A stretch of 64,000 bases of DNA. Source: Megascapheus bottae (Eukaryota; Chordata; Mammalia; Rodentia; Geomyidae). The notes beneath the pieces were generated by a model. It did not search any database and was not told the DNA's origin. It saw only the letters and a program-made list of their open reading frames with translations. Of this stretch, positions 33,084 to 44,249 are shown one piece after another. How positions within the stretch are numbered: the stretch's first letter is position 1; every line of letters begins with the position of its first letter. The stretch spans positions 19,329,610 through 19,393,609 of the forward strand of contig JANJXV010000025.1 of assembly GCA_024803745.1 (NCBI GenBank), given 5' to 3'. The position numbers and the translations under genes are program-made.

Positions 33084-33284
33084 TAATTTTCTGCCCATCC
33101 TGGGGCTTGAACTCCAGGCCTGGGTACTATCCTTTTTCACTGAGCTTTCTCATAGCTAGTGCTCTATCACTTGAGCCTCAGCACCACTTCTGGCTTTTTC
33201 TGTTTATGTGATACCAAGGAATTGAACCCAAGGCTTCATGCATGCTAGGCAAACATTTCTACCACTAAGCCACACTCTTGGCCC
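33084..33284 (-). mobile_element. SINE, ID-like-left dimer with target-site duplication
   Basis: Right monomer cctggggcttgaactccagg to gagcctcagcaccactt, left monomer aaggaattgaacccaaggct, ending cttggccc. Flanks tgtaaatcttttat and tgtaattcttttat match. Confidence 0.92.
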
Positions 33285-33596
33285 CTGTAATTCTTTTATA
33301 GGCCAATTTCCGAAATTGCACAGGACCATGCCTGGCATATTCTCCTGATCAAACATAGATTCTTGGTGAATAAGTGAAAAAGAGCATCTACATGTGGTAG
33401 ATTGTGTTAGGTCCATCTCTCAAAACAATACACTGCAGAAGGTTTTCTGGAAGTGGTGTTGTGTAAGTTCTGATTAGTGCAGTGGATTTGGACGACAGGG
33501 TTCCAGCTGGAGCAGCAGCGTAAGAGAGAAATATGAAAATAACACCTTATTGGGATGCCCCTTCACCTTGGTCTAGAGAGAAAAGTATAGATTAGG

Positions 33597-33824
33597 GCTG
33601 GGTGTAGTGGCTCATGCCTATAAACTTCACTACTCAGAAGGCTGAGAGCTGAGGATCAAGGCTCAAAGTCAGCTCTGGCAGTAAAATCCTTGAGACTCTT
33701 ATCCACAATTAATCACTAGAAAACAGGAAGTGGGGCTGTGGCTCAAGGGGTAGGGTGGTAACCTTGAGATGAATTGCTCAGGGACAACGCCCAGGCCCAG
33801 AGTTCAAGCCCCACAACTGACCAA
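33597..33824 (+). mobile_element. SINE, 7SL-like-left dimer with short target-site duplication
   Basis: gggctgggtgtagtggctca, ggctgagagctgaggatcaa, linker atccacaattaatcacta, right monomer gctgtggctcaaggggtagg to gagttcaagccccacaactg. Flanking gtatagattagg and gtaaattagg. Confidence 0.92.
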
Positions 33825-34103
33825 AAAATTGTAAATTAGGTTGAGATCAGAAAACTAGACCTCACATTGATGTTTTCTCCCCAGCACTAATGTTTTCTCA
33901 AATGCCCATAGCAACATGATGCCAAAGAGCCAGTTAAGAGAAGCCTGTACTGGCAGGCCTTAAGAGACCTGTCAGATGATCTTAGAAGGATGTCATTTCT
34001 TATGATGATAAAAAGAATTAATGAGTTAAGCATATGGGATATATTTGGTGACAGCTAACTCTGTTTCCTTTTTGTAACCATAAGTCTTCAGTGTGATATA
34101 AGC

Positions 34104-34318
34104 TGCCAGCTCTAGTGGCTCATATCTGTAATCCTAGCTACTCAGGAGGGTGACATCTGAGGATTGGGCCATCCCAGGCAGAAAGATTTGTGAAACTCTT
34201 ATTTCCAATTAACTACCAAAAAGCCAAAAATGGAGCTGTGCTCAAGTGGTAGAGTGCTAGCCTTGAGTTGGAAAGCCAAAAGCACCGAGTCTAAGCCCCA
34301 GTACCAGCAGAAAGATGG
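34104..34318 (+). mobile_element. SINE, 7SL-like-left dimer
   Basis: gccagctctagtggctcata, gtgacatctgaggattggg, linker tttccaattaactacc, right monomer gtgctcaagtggtagagtgc to ctaagccccagtaccagc, running into a purine tail. Confidence 0.9.
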
Positions 34319-34400
34319 TGGGGGTGGGGAGGGAGAGAGGAAGGAAAGAAAGAAAGAAGGAAGGATGGAAGGAAGGAAGAAAAAGAAAGGAAAGGAGTCA
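34319..34400. repeat. Purine microsatellite (GGGA/GAAA/GGAA)n
   Basis: Imperfect G/A-rich tract derived from the tail of the SINE at 34104-34318. Confidence 0.9.
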
Positions 34401-34727
34401 TCCAAATTCATCATAATGCTTAAATATGAGAAAGCAGTAGATATTGATCATTGTAAGCAATGATGTGCTAAAAGGTCTTGTCAGTGAACCCTGTTAAACC
34501 CTGATGCTGCAGAGGTTGTGTCCTGTATTAGCCTTCTGCCACCAAATACCAGACTTGAGGAGACATCACCATCAAGATTTACCACAATCAACTGATGCTT
34601 ATAGTTCATCTATTGGAAAAAACAACAGCAGCTAATTCTGAAGAATTTATTTTGTTACAGACAACATAGAAGTGTACAATTTATTGTTTATCTGTAGACA
34701 GATTAAAATTTCTCAAGCATTAGAGAA

Positions 34728-34754
34728 GCACTACCACTAAGCACTACCACTAAG
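34728..34754. repeat. Short tandem duplication, 13-nt unit
   Basis: The unit gcactaccactaa appears twice in direct succession. No known element; probably replication slippage. Confidence 0.85.
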
Positions 34755-35393
34755 AAAGAGCATACAAAAAGCTGTCCCAAGGTAGATGGTGATACAAGCC
34801 CCAAAGGAAAATGCAGGCAGATAGTGGCAAAACTGTGGCTAGAGACTTCTGACACTGAGTCTTTACCAGAAGGAGAAGAGGAAAAATATTGTGAGCCAGG
34901 TCCTGAGAGGATAGGTAGGTTAGATACTTTCTCCTACTCATCTGTTGCATCAGCTGATTTTAGGTGGGAAAACCATCCTCAGTATTTAATATTTTGAGCT
35001 GTGCAAACATTTGAAGAACACTGATTTTTTTTACTAGAAAACTGATAGGCTTAGTCTCATCCTTCATGACTGAACTTCCTTTCTCTTTAATTGATAGTCA
35101 CTGAATTTCTTCTTTGATAGCACCAAATGGTATCAAAAGACACCTTTGCAGTTATGTGACTTTTAGCAATTTAGTTATATACTCAGATAATTTTAATTAG
35201 CATTACTTGTATAGTTGTTGTTGATAATCAGCATAGAACAATTAGTCTACAAAGCCATCTTTTTAGTGGAGAATTTCTCTTTTCTCTTAATAATTGAACA
35301 ATTAACTGCCTGTGTTTACTGTGGCCTAGTTGGAAGTTGCATTCGGCTAGAGTTTGGGTCAGACATGTAGACAGGCAGATAAGTGCACATGCA

Positions 35394-35492
35394 AACACAC
35401 ACACACATGCCCCTCATCTCTCTGCTCTGCCTCTGTCTTGTGTCTCTCTGTCTCTGTCTCTCTCTGTCTCTGTCTCTCTCTCTCTCTCTCTG
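35394..35492. repeat. (CA)n and (TCTCTG)n microsatellites
   Basis: A short CA run (about 35394-35406) followed, after a gap, by TCTCTG/CTCTCT-type units at about 35440-35492. Confidence 0.92.
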
Positions 35493-35699
35493 AAAAACAG
35501 TGAAAATAATGGAAACAAAACAGCATTATGGGGAAGGAAAGCAAGTGTGTGTTTTAGAACAGCAAGGTTAAGAAGACTAAGCAATGTTTAAAGATTCAAA
35601 ACAATATCCTTTAGCCTGAGATGTACTTTTTATCATCCTTACCCAGCCATCAGAATGAAGGAAGACAGTGTCCAGCTGGAACAGTAGTTTGGTAGCAGG

Positions 35700-36700
35700 A
35701 GAATTAGAAGTAAAGGTACTAGTGCCTGAGGGGTGGGTCATGAATTAATAATTGCTATGTGGCGGATGAGCCCGTCAGAAGAGCTTGAAAATGAGGAAGT
35801 TGCCTCGCAGAGTGCTATCAATCACTCAGTGACCATAACTTCCAGTAATTAGTGTATTTTATGGGCCTTTGCTTCAGTGGCTCGAAAGCACATATGCTCC
35901 AGTCACAGCTAAAGTTTGCCGGAGTAATATTCCAGAATGATTTATCCTCCTGCTGCATTGGGATATAACCCTATATTAGGTGAAGATTGTGAACTAAGCC
36001 GCAATAAAGTGTAAGTTTAGGTACAGTTTGCCCAGGTTGAGACCGCAATGTATCATGCTTTTCCGCTTTCCTGGTGAGGCTACAGCAAGCAATCATTCTT
36101 AACAGTGAAACAAATAAAGCAATTAAAGAGCCCGTATTAGAGTGTTGTACTTGTGAATTACTGTTGCCCTCTCCCCATTAAGTGTCCACAGTAAGAAGCC
36201 TGTTTCGAATTTTACAAAGCCACTGTATTCAAACCATCTCTTTGCAATACTGTCTTGCAAAGCAAGTATTATTACTGGAAATCTGGGTTGGAAAGCAGGA
36301 GTTTCTGAATGACAGAGGAGGTCTTGATTAATTTCTTTGTGCTGCTATGTTTGAGCTCTTCAAGTTAAAATAAATGTACTTTTTATTTGTGGACTCTGGT
36401 GAAGATGAATAGCTCTTACGGAGCACTCCTGATGGGAATCTCAAGTTGGGTCGCTTCCTACCCAAAGAGACGAAAATCGTGCTATTCACAAGCTCTCAGG
36501 AGAACATAGCCCTTAATGAGTTGTAGGCTGTGGTTCACCCACATAACCGGAAGTTGCTCCAGCCTTTGCACACAGGGCGCATCATTGCCAAACATCTGTA
36601 GAGCCCAGCGTTCTAGTCATTTAACAAGCTCTGCCATGAACTTACAGTACGACCTTGGGCAAATTAATTAAGCTGTGTACTGCCATCGGAGAATGCTTCT
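35700..36700. promoter_or_regulatory. Candidate conserved noncoding element cluster
   Basis: About 1 kb with no lineage SINE, a richer base mix than the surroundings and several CpGs (cggatgagcccgtcagaag, gcctcgcagagtgctatcaa, gtctttaattaaag nearby), with clustered homeodomain-type TAATTA, a TGACAG core near 36311 and an octamer-like context. It sits in the most SINE-depleted part of the window. Enhancer function is inferred, not shown. Confidence 0.42.
36595..36680 (+). mobile_element. Possible MIR relic
   Basis: ctctgccatgaacttacagt, gaccttgggcaaattaatta: the MIR core motif on the + strand, inside the conserved-looking block. Confidence 0.5.
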
Positions 36701-36879
36701 ATGCTAAAGAAAGCCTCAGAGTACATAGGAAAGCAGTATGTGAAAATAAGTTGGCTACGTAAAGGATATGCATGCTTCAACTATTTTCTCTTTAGAATGA
36801 AAATATTCTATACCACTTTTAATGATGGGATCTTTGAATTTCCTAAAATAGACAATCAGTAAAAAGCTCATTCACCAGC

Positions 36880-38340
36880 CATGGAAGGAAAGGTGTACAC
36901 AGTTTGAGGCGTTCATTAAATTTATTATCCCATCTTTAATTTGCGATGTATTAGGATATCATGCAAGTTAAACAATAATAGTAAAACAAACTAATTGTCT
37001 TTAATTAAAGTGAATTAGGTTTTGATTTTAATATATTTGATGTAGTGGGAACTGATCATGTAGAGGGTCCCAAAGGTTATTAGGGCATATTTCTGTTGGG
37101 CCTGATGGTGTCAGTAATAACCCTGTTCCTCATAGTTGTAGACATGAACAAATATGTCACTTCATCAGTCTCTGTTACTGGCACTTATGCCCCTCCACAG
37201 GGGTTGCAGATTCCACAAGTTATCAGCTAATGGCGTTATACATTAAAAATTGAAGCTTTCCTCACTCCAAGGCCTTTCAAGGCTTTGTTCTTAAGCCCTA
37301 GACACTTTGGAGTGCAGCTGCAAACTATAGGCAGAAGATTAAATTAATTTGTAACTCTTCCTCTCCTCCTCTCTCTCTCTTTCTCTTTTTTTTTTTTTTT
37401 TTTCTGGTCCTACATTACTAAATCCTCCACATTTAATTGAAACCCTACTTCAAGATGCTTTGTGTTTCTGTGTTCTTTGTTGTCAGTTTAACCTCCAAAG
37501 CATTTTAACACTGGTAAATTGCTGTTATATCCTTCGGATTGTTTTTAAACCATTCAGCTAGAGGACAGTGAAATTGATACATGGGAAGAAAAGTAAAATC
37601 TTAGGATAGATTTTAAGGTATTTAATATTTATTATGGTTCTTCACTAGCATAGTTTCAGATGATTTAAACTCTTTCCCTAGGACTGTATAAATTGGTCTT
37701 GGGATGTAATCTCACCTAGGGAATTTCATGTAATCCAGTAGTTAAGTCTGATGTTTTTACGTTGCCCTGTGTCTGAATTTTTTAGAGTGGCTGTTGAAGT
37801 TCTGTGAAATAAGGTTTAGCTTTCAGAGCACAATCTAAATGCAAAATCCTTAAATGGAAATTTAATTGTGTACAATGTGCACAAAGTAATTAAGAACGAA
37901 TTTCAGACTTCAAATTCCTCCTTCAGCAATATTGAGAATGTTTATTTTCAATTTTCAGGCATGCCAAGAAACATAGAATGTCTAAATTAAGAATGAAAAT
38001 AACCCAGTGCTCTTCAGTATAACTGTAAACTTAAAAGTAGTCCCATTACAATGACAGTGTAAGTAGATGATCACTAAAAATACATGTCCTAAATTAATGC
38101 ACTGGGGTTTTTTTGGGCAATAGTAGTGTGTGTTTTCTTTTTTATCATTTATAGTCCCAAGACAGTAATTATTTTATCCAAAATCCAGTTAAAACATAAA
38201 GGTTTCTATCATGTAGTTAAATATGTGACTATTATGATCTCACAAGTATACTTACTACTTAAATTATAAAAATCCAACATACTTAAATACATCTGACTTA
38301 AAGAGCAGTTTATAGATTGTTTGAATAAAATAAAGATTGA
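36880..38340. other. SINE-free intronic stretch
   Basis: No element recognised except a (CT)nTn pyrimidine run at about 37365-37403. AT-rich with TTAATTAAAG near 37000 and other homeodomain-type cores. Possibly part of the conserved cluster at 35.7-36.7 kb. Confidence 0.5.
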
Positions 38341-38344
38341 TATG

Positions 38345-38578
38345 AGAGCAAAGGACTGGTGACTTACCTCTGTAATCCAAGCTATTTAGGAGGCTGAGAT
38401 CTGAGGGTGAAAGTTCAAAGCCAGCCCCAGCAAACAAATTGTACAGAATCTTATCTCAACCAATTAAAAAAAAAAAAACAAAAGTGGAGCTGTGTCTCAA
38501 GTGATTGATAGAGAGCCAGCCTTAAGCAAAGTAGCTAAAGGACAGTGCTCACTCTCTGAGTTCAAGCCCCCAGATTCC
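38345..38578 (+). mobile_element. SINE, 7SL-like-left dimer
   Basis: gactggtgacttacctctgt, gaggctgagatctgagggtg, linker with an A run (38464-38478), right monomer gctgtgtctcaagtgattga to gttcaagcccccagatt. The only SINE between 34.4 and 39.9 kb. Confidence 0.87.
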
Positions 38579-38789
38579 TAGTTCTGTACTGAAATGTTTG
38601 TGGTTTCTTTTTATTTAAATATGTCCCCAACTCTTAACCATATTCAGAGCTACTTTTTTTGCCTTTTACATAATAAATTAGTTTTCTAAATCTTAAACAT
38701 TGGAAATTAAAATGCAATTTTTAATTTAACATTAGATAGAATACCTTCTCTTTTTCCAAACCCAAAATAAGTAAAACCTTCCCAAGTAT

Positions 38790-39400
38790 TTTATAACGTG
38801 AGCCACTCCCCTCCTGGGAATAAAAAGCATGTGAGACTTGTGTTTGATGGATTTCTGGTGCTTGTGTGCATCCACATTTTTCATTGTATTTTTTATTAAA
38901 TAAATAAAATAAAACTGATCTTAAGCTGCCTATGTCTAAATGCTTCTTTTATAAAGATGATAAAGGGAAGATTTCTATTGGCTTAGCCCTAATCTGTTTG
39001 CTTTATTGCTATTCTTTTTTTTTTTTACTTTAACTGTTAACCTATTTATAAATCTAAATCTACATGCAGAGGTCATTGGTTGGCTGAACTTAAACCATTT
39101 TACTCAGTAAATTTAATTAAGAAAATACAGTGCAACTCATAAGCAAATGAGTTTTTTTTCTAGTTTTAAACCAAACCACCCTCTTGAGTGCTGATTGCCT
39201 CGCCCGACCCCTGGTGATACAGAAACAGGCAAAATTAAAAAGGACATTAAAGCTTCATTAAATCTGAAACACATTTAGTACAGTGACATATCTGCAGGCC
39301 ATTTCAGGGAAGATTACATACTCTCTTTTGTAAGTTTCCTAATTTATAATACCTTGACAATAAAAACTGGGGAAATATAAGTAGATTAATAGACCAGTAA
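38790..39400. promoter_or_regulatory. Candidate conserved noncoding element
   Basis: SINE-free. ctcccctcctgggaataaaa near 38815, and especially 39160-39320 (accaccctcttgagtgctga, ttgcctcgcccgacccctgg, ggacattaaagcttcattaa), have the look of constrained sequence. No coding frame of any length. Confidence 0.35.
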
Positions 39401-39691
39401 GGGTAAAAGGCATAGAATGGCCCCGGGTCCGTCTGTCTCTGAAGTACTCACTCAAAGCATATGTGCTGTTTCTCCACATAAGGGCTCTGTGTTTATTTTG
39501 ACTTCTGACAGAAGCACGAACTTGTTCTTCATGCAGCTATATCTGTTAAGAGCCCATTTTCCTTTCTACTTTCTCCTATTCGAGCTTGATGAAAGGGTTC
39601 TAGGACCTGGCTATACATTTTCTTCCACTTTGCCATAAGACAAATAGTGTGTACATGAACACCATTACTGCCTTAGACCTGCAAGGATAAA

Positions 39692-39694
39692 GGC

Positions 39695-39748
<54 letters not shown>
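39692..39748. repeat. (GATA)n microsatellite
   Basis: About thirteen GATA units, 39696-39747. Confidence 0.98.
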
Positions 39749-39924
39749 GGGGCAGGTTCCTCTGCTGGTGTTTCCAGTGCTGCTGCTCTTGCAATGGCAC
39801 CTACTAGTCAAGACCTGGGAACCATTTTCAGTCCTATAAGTTTAAAGCGGCCATAGCTAGTAGGATATCTTAAAATCAGTGTTTTGTTGTCTTTGCTTTT
39901 GTTTAATTATAATTTTTTGTGTGT

Positions 39925-40378
39925 GTGCTTGTACTTGGGAGCTTGAATTCTGCACTCAGGCACTGTCCATCAACTGTCTTTCCCTTTTAGTCATGGGGCT
40001 TAAAATCAGGGCCTGAGCTCTGCCCCTGAGCTTTTGTGTTATAGGATAGTGCTTTCCCACAGCTCCACTCCTGGTTTTCAGGTGATTAATTAGAGATAAG
40101 AGTCTCATGGACTTTCCTGCCTGGGCTGGCTTCAAACCAGGATCCTCAGATCTCAGCCTCCTGAGTAGCTAGGATTACACGCATGAGCCACCACCACCCA
40201 GCTTTCCCTTAGCTTTTTTAGGCTCAAGACTAGCACAACCCTCTTTCCAGCTTTTTGCTGGCTACTTAGAGATAAGAGTCTCAAGGACCTTCCTGCCCCA
40301 CCTGACTTCCACTCATAATCCTCAGATCTCAGCCTCTTGAATAGTTAGAATTATAGGCATGAGCTATCACTGCTAGGC
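39925..40378 (-). mobile_element. SINE, 7SL-like-left dimer, split by a nested SINE
   Basis: Outer pieces 39925-39990 (gagcttgaattctgcactca) and 40202-40378 (ggctcaagactagcacaacc to taggcatgagctatcactgc) form one reverse dimer. The inner SINE at 39991-40201 lies between matching ctttcccttttag / ctttcccttag flanks. Confidence 0.87.
39991..40201 (-). mobile_element. SINE, 7SL-like-left dimer, nested
   Basis: tcatggggcttaaaatcagg, ggtgattaattagagataag, ggctggcttcaaaccaggat, ttacacgcatgagccaccac. Flanking duplications at 39978-39990 and 40202-40212. Confidence 0.9.
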
Positions 40379-41568
40379 ATAGAAGCAGAGGTATAGTTGA
40401 CAGGGAGGTCTGTGATTCTTTTGGGTTTCAGGAAAAATCCACAGAACACAAAACCAGAGCCAAGAATGCTGTGTTTTCCGGTTCAAGCACTATCACCTGT
40501 CCCCAAGCAAACTAGGACCAAGAAGCTCCCACCCACCAGCTCACACTTGCACTTTTACTCTGTATTCCTACAGAGCAGTATTTTACAGAATGAATGTTAT
40601 TGGCAATCCTTGCTTGCCTGCCACTGATTATAGATGGCACATACTCCCCAATCTGCTGGAGCCTGGCCTTTACATGGAATCTTGATGACTTGAGTAGTGG
40701 GAGCTCTTGGGTTGAATTGAGAGGAATTCACATTTTTGCATTCTCTTTCCTATTCTTTAAGTCCTCCATTTCTCATTTCTTAATTCTTTAAGCTGGAAGA
40801 GCCAATGGTCAATGCCTGCATCTGTTAGGTAGCAGGAAGACAGAATTTTTCCATGGTACCCAAGGATACATTCAGTATGTACTCTAGAGAATGGTATAGT
40901 AACTATATGGACAGAACGTTCTACATGTGTTACAGCAATTTATATGATAGCTTTTGTAGGTAGGAGACCCTTGGTTGGCTTTTTGTACAATTTGAAATGA
41001 AACTATCAGTAAAATTCCTGGTCTGTGGGTAAGCATGATGCTAGGTAACAGGTTTTAGTGATCTGTCATTGCTTAACAGGCCAGTACAGAATGATATAGC
41101 CACCACAGAAATCAGTGATTCATCTCAAATAAGTAATCATACCCTTATTGACCGGAAACACACCATCTTTTCAATTCTAAGCCAAACTTACAGCTTATGT
41201 TAGATAGGGACAGAATCAAGTCAGGGAGAACTGAGCGTCCCCCTTCCTGATTAATAATAGTGTAGAGACAAGAGGCATAATAACAAAGGCTCAGGGAAAG
41301 TACCTAGGACTGAGGTTCTAAAGCAACCTCAATATTTTTAAAATAAGTGTGCAACTTCTCAAATACAGATATCATGATGTTCCAGAAAGAACTGGATTAA
41401 GTCACAAATGTTGAAGAGTCTCTGGGTTTCCATTGATTAGCTATGTAGGAACCCCTTCAGTGGAACTTGGGGATTTTTATCTGTGAAACACATTGATGTT
41501 CTCTCAGATCCATTCCAACTTTAAAATTCCCTGATGTTGCTTTTTTGTTTTGAAAGTAGTTACAGATG

Positions 41569-41802
41569 AAGCTGGGCAGCGGTGGTCCACTCCTGTAATC
41601 CTAGCTACTTTAGGAGGCTGAGATCTGAGGATTGAGGTTCAAAGCCAGCCCGGACACAAAAGTCCATGAGACTCTCATCTCCAGTGAACCACCAGAAAAC
41701 TGGAAGTAGTGCTGTGGTTTAAGTGGTAGAGTGCTAGTCTTGAGCTGAAGAGCTCAGGGGCAGCGCCCAATCCAAGAGTTCAAGCCCAATGACTGGAAAA
41801 AA
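41569..41802 (+). mobile_element. SINE, 7SL-like-left dimer with target-site duplication
   Basis: gctgggcagcggtggtccac, gaggctgagatctgaggatt, linker catctccagtgaaccacc, right monomer gctgtggtttaagtggtaga to gagttcaagcccaatgactg. Flanks agtagttacag on both sides. Confidence 0.93.
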
Positions 41803-42684
41803 ATAGTAGTTACAGTTGTATACATGAATATATGAGGTTTCAGACCTGAGGCTGGACCATGTGGTGAAGTGCAAATTTTCACCATCATTTTAAGTTGGTT
41901 ATATGTAATTGTTAAATTTGATATAAATACATTACATCAAGCCTATTTTTTTTTTTGGCTGAGTAATTTTGTTTTTACATGTGAAAAGCCAAGGAGCAAC
42001 TAATCCAGAACTAAAAACAGTTTACAAATCAAGCTGAAACAAGTTAAAGGATTTACTTACCCAATTTCAGACTTTAGACCACAGTTCTTTCTTCATGCTG
42101 TTTTACAGTGGCTATTTCCTCCACTGTCAGTAACACTTTTCTTCTAACTGTGACAAAGAATAGATGAAAAAAACTTAACAGGTGGATACAAATAATGGCA
42201 CGATTTTCAATTTTATAATGTGATCCATTCATGCCTTTCTACAGCCCCACCTTTATGCTTGTAACTGGGGGCGGAAAAAAAAACAGCAACAACAACAGAT
42301 CTGTAAACTAGGATCAAGGAGACATTCCCATATTACAAGCTGAGTTTTATATCTCTGACTAGAAGAAACTGACACACACATATAATGTGAATAATACCCA
42401 CAGAGCTGAGAATATTCCTAAGAGAAACCATGTAAGAGTAATGCTTGGTTATTAACTTGAGGGTATTTTATTGGGGAATACAACATTGTCTATTAAAAAA
42501 TGTCCATTCTAAATACAGCTCATAATGTAATTACAGTAATAATTTAGTTCATGCTTGGAGATTGTGAGCTTTTTTGTTTTTAATATTTGCTAGATGCAAC
42601 TCTGAAATTTAGTACTTGTCTGTCTTAAGGAGATCTGCCCTGCATGCAAATCTCTAACTAGACAAATGTTATTTCCTTTCCCAG

Positions 42685-42714
42685 CTTGCTCTTGGGAGGT
42701 TTCCATATCCTCAG
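42685..42714 (+). CDS. MAP2K5: MAP2K5 alternative 30-nt microexon
   Basis: Codes LALGRFPYPQ exactly (ten codons, phase 0-0), following FME of the previous exon; human residues 349-358. These are the ten residues missing from the short MEK5 isoform as I recall the human annotation, so this is the cassette exon that separates the long and short proteins. The residues extend helix F and begin the MAP2K-specific loop between kinase subdomains IX and X (the counterpart of ELAVGRYP in MEK1). The acceptor ttatttcctttcccag is strong and the donor is CAG|GTAAGA. Inclusion must rely on flanking intronic elements because the exon is only 30 nt. The next constitutive exon (IQKNQG) is beyond the window. 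Confidence 0.95.
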
Positions 42715-43489
42715 GTAAGATTGCTCATTACTGCCGTTGGCCGCTGTGACGTTCATTCCTGTGTATGAAGGTGCAGGGAGCAATTGTGAACATTTGAGCC
42801 ACATACAAATAAATCTGTCCTGTTACATTGAAAAGTGATATCTTAAAGGAGTCATTAGAAGTCTCTATTGATTTTTGATTTTTTTTTAACTCCAGATTTT
42901 ATTTTTTTTCCTCTTTGTTAAAGGTTGACAAATCATTTGAGATGTATTTCCTTAGCCTGGCCCACTACCATGTGCTCATACTGAGTGTGGACAAGGGGCC
43001 CAGCATTTTTTATATGCTTTTTAAGCTTGTAGATTCAGTTATAAAATGATTTGAGGTATAACATTAAGATGAAATGTAAAATTACCTAATGTAGGTCATT
43101 ATTTTTGCGAGGCCAATAGCCATCCCCCCCAGTTTTAAGTGTTATTTTTTTTTAACATTTTAAACATTTTTCTACCTTTCTTTTCATTTCTCTAAGAAAA
43201 AAATGATGTGTTATGCTAACATTACAAATTCTGATCTTTGTAATTTCTTTGCAATGTTTATTATAGAAAGGTGGTAGAACTTAACATCTAAAGCCATTTT
43301 GTGGTTTGGAAATGGTTCCCCAGTGTGTGGGAAAATAAGCCGGGTGTCTAGAAGGGTGAAAAATGAACGGCTTGACTCCTTTCCTCGGGTTGATGCTCAC
43401 TGTTTTTTCTGGCATCTTGGTCTGTACAGGCCAAAGTGCCTGGAGGCATGTCTGATTTAAAGGTGGTGTTGGTCTCTGCTCTTTAAGCA

Positions 43490-43600
43490 TCTATTAACTT
43501 GCTATTATTATGCAAATAAGTGTTGTATTACACATACTAATTTATGCATGGTTAGATTATGCAGATGCATCACAAACATGGTTATTGAATAATAGGAGAG
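43490..43600. promoter_or_regulatory. POU/octamer-like motif cluster downstream of the microexon
   Basis: A perfect octamer ATGCAAAT at 43510-43517, then tttatgcatg and tatgcagatgcatc within 60 nt. About 800 nt downstream of the microexon, in a SINE-free block. Regulatory role is inferred. Confidence 0.35.
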
Positions 43601-44249
43601 GGCTCTTTCTCTTTACTGTCTTCATAATCAGTTTTAAGCATAGTCTCTTGATACCCATGTGGACATTTTAAAGAGCCTTCACTGACTGAAATGTCTCCTT
43701 CTCCTTTTCCTTCACAGTTAAAGTCATTAGTTAAGTGGAAGAGAAATTGTCCAGGTTGTTAGGTGTGAGAATAGTAGTCTCACTGTTCAAATTTGTAAGC
43801 TTCTTTGTTTAATCATTTTCTTAAAGAAAAAAAATCTAAAATACAACTGTGGGGCATGCATGCAGTAAGATTTTAGTGTATACAGCTTTGCTGCTAGCTC
43901 TAGGTAGCCCATCAAATTAAAATCACATTTTTAAGATTTAGAGCTCATTAGATTATTTATCTTAGTAAATCTGTTTATTCTGCCAGAAAATTTTAAGTAA
44001 TTCACTGTTTGGCCAATTTTTGTAATCCTGTAAAATCTTTCAAGTGAACAGACGAGGCCCTATACATCTCTCAAACAGAAGTTAATACAAAACATGTAAG
44101 TCATCTAAACAGAAATTTCATAGACTGAATATATAGCAATCCTTTTGAAATTCCTAATGTGGAGAGTAATCAGTGAAATTTGGTGAGTAATGAATCCAAG
44201 AAGTGGATTGCCATTACCCTTGACAAATGGAGTACTTGAAAGAGGTGGT

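Larger units (their letters stand above)
19640..42684 (+). other. MAP2K5: MAP2K5 intron, 23,045 nt
   Basis: A large intron before the alternative microexon. The first half is SINE-rich. From about 34.4 to 39.9 kb only one SINE is present in about 5.5 kb, and the sequence looks conserved. Stretches at about 24430-25640, 25750-26700, 28010-29080, 29200-30540, 32500-33080 and 34400-35380 show no element I can name apart from short motifs and low-complexity runs. Confidence 0.9.

Noticed and set aside
39696..39747. Direct-repeat array considered as a CRISPR
   Set aside because: Plain GATA microsatellite with no spacers, in mammalian DNA.
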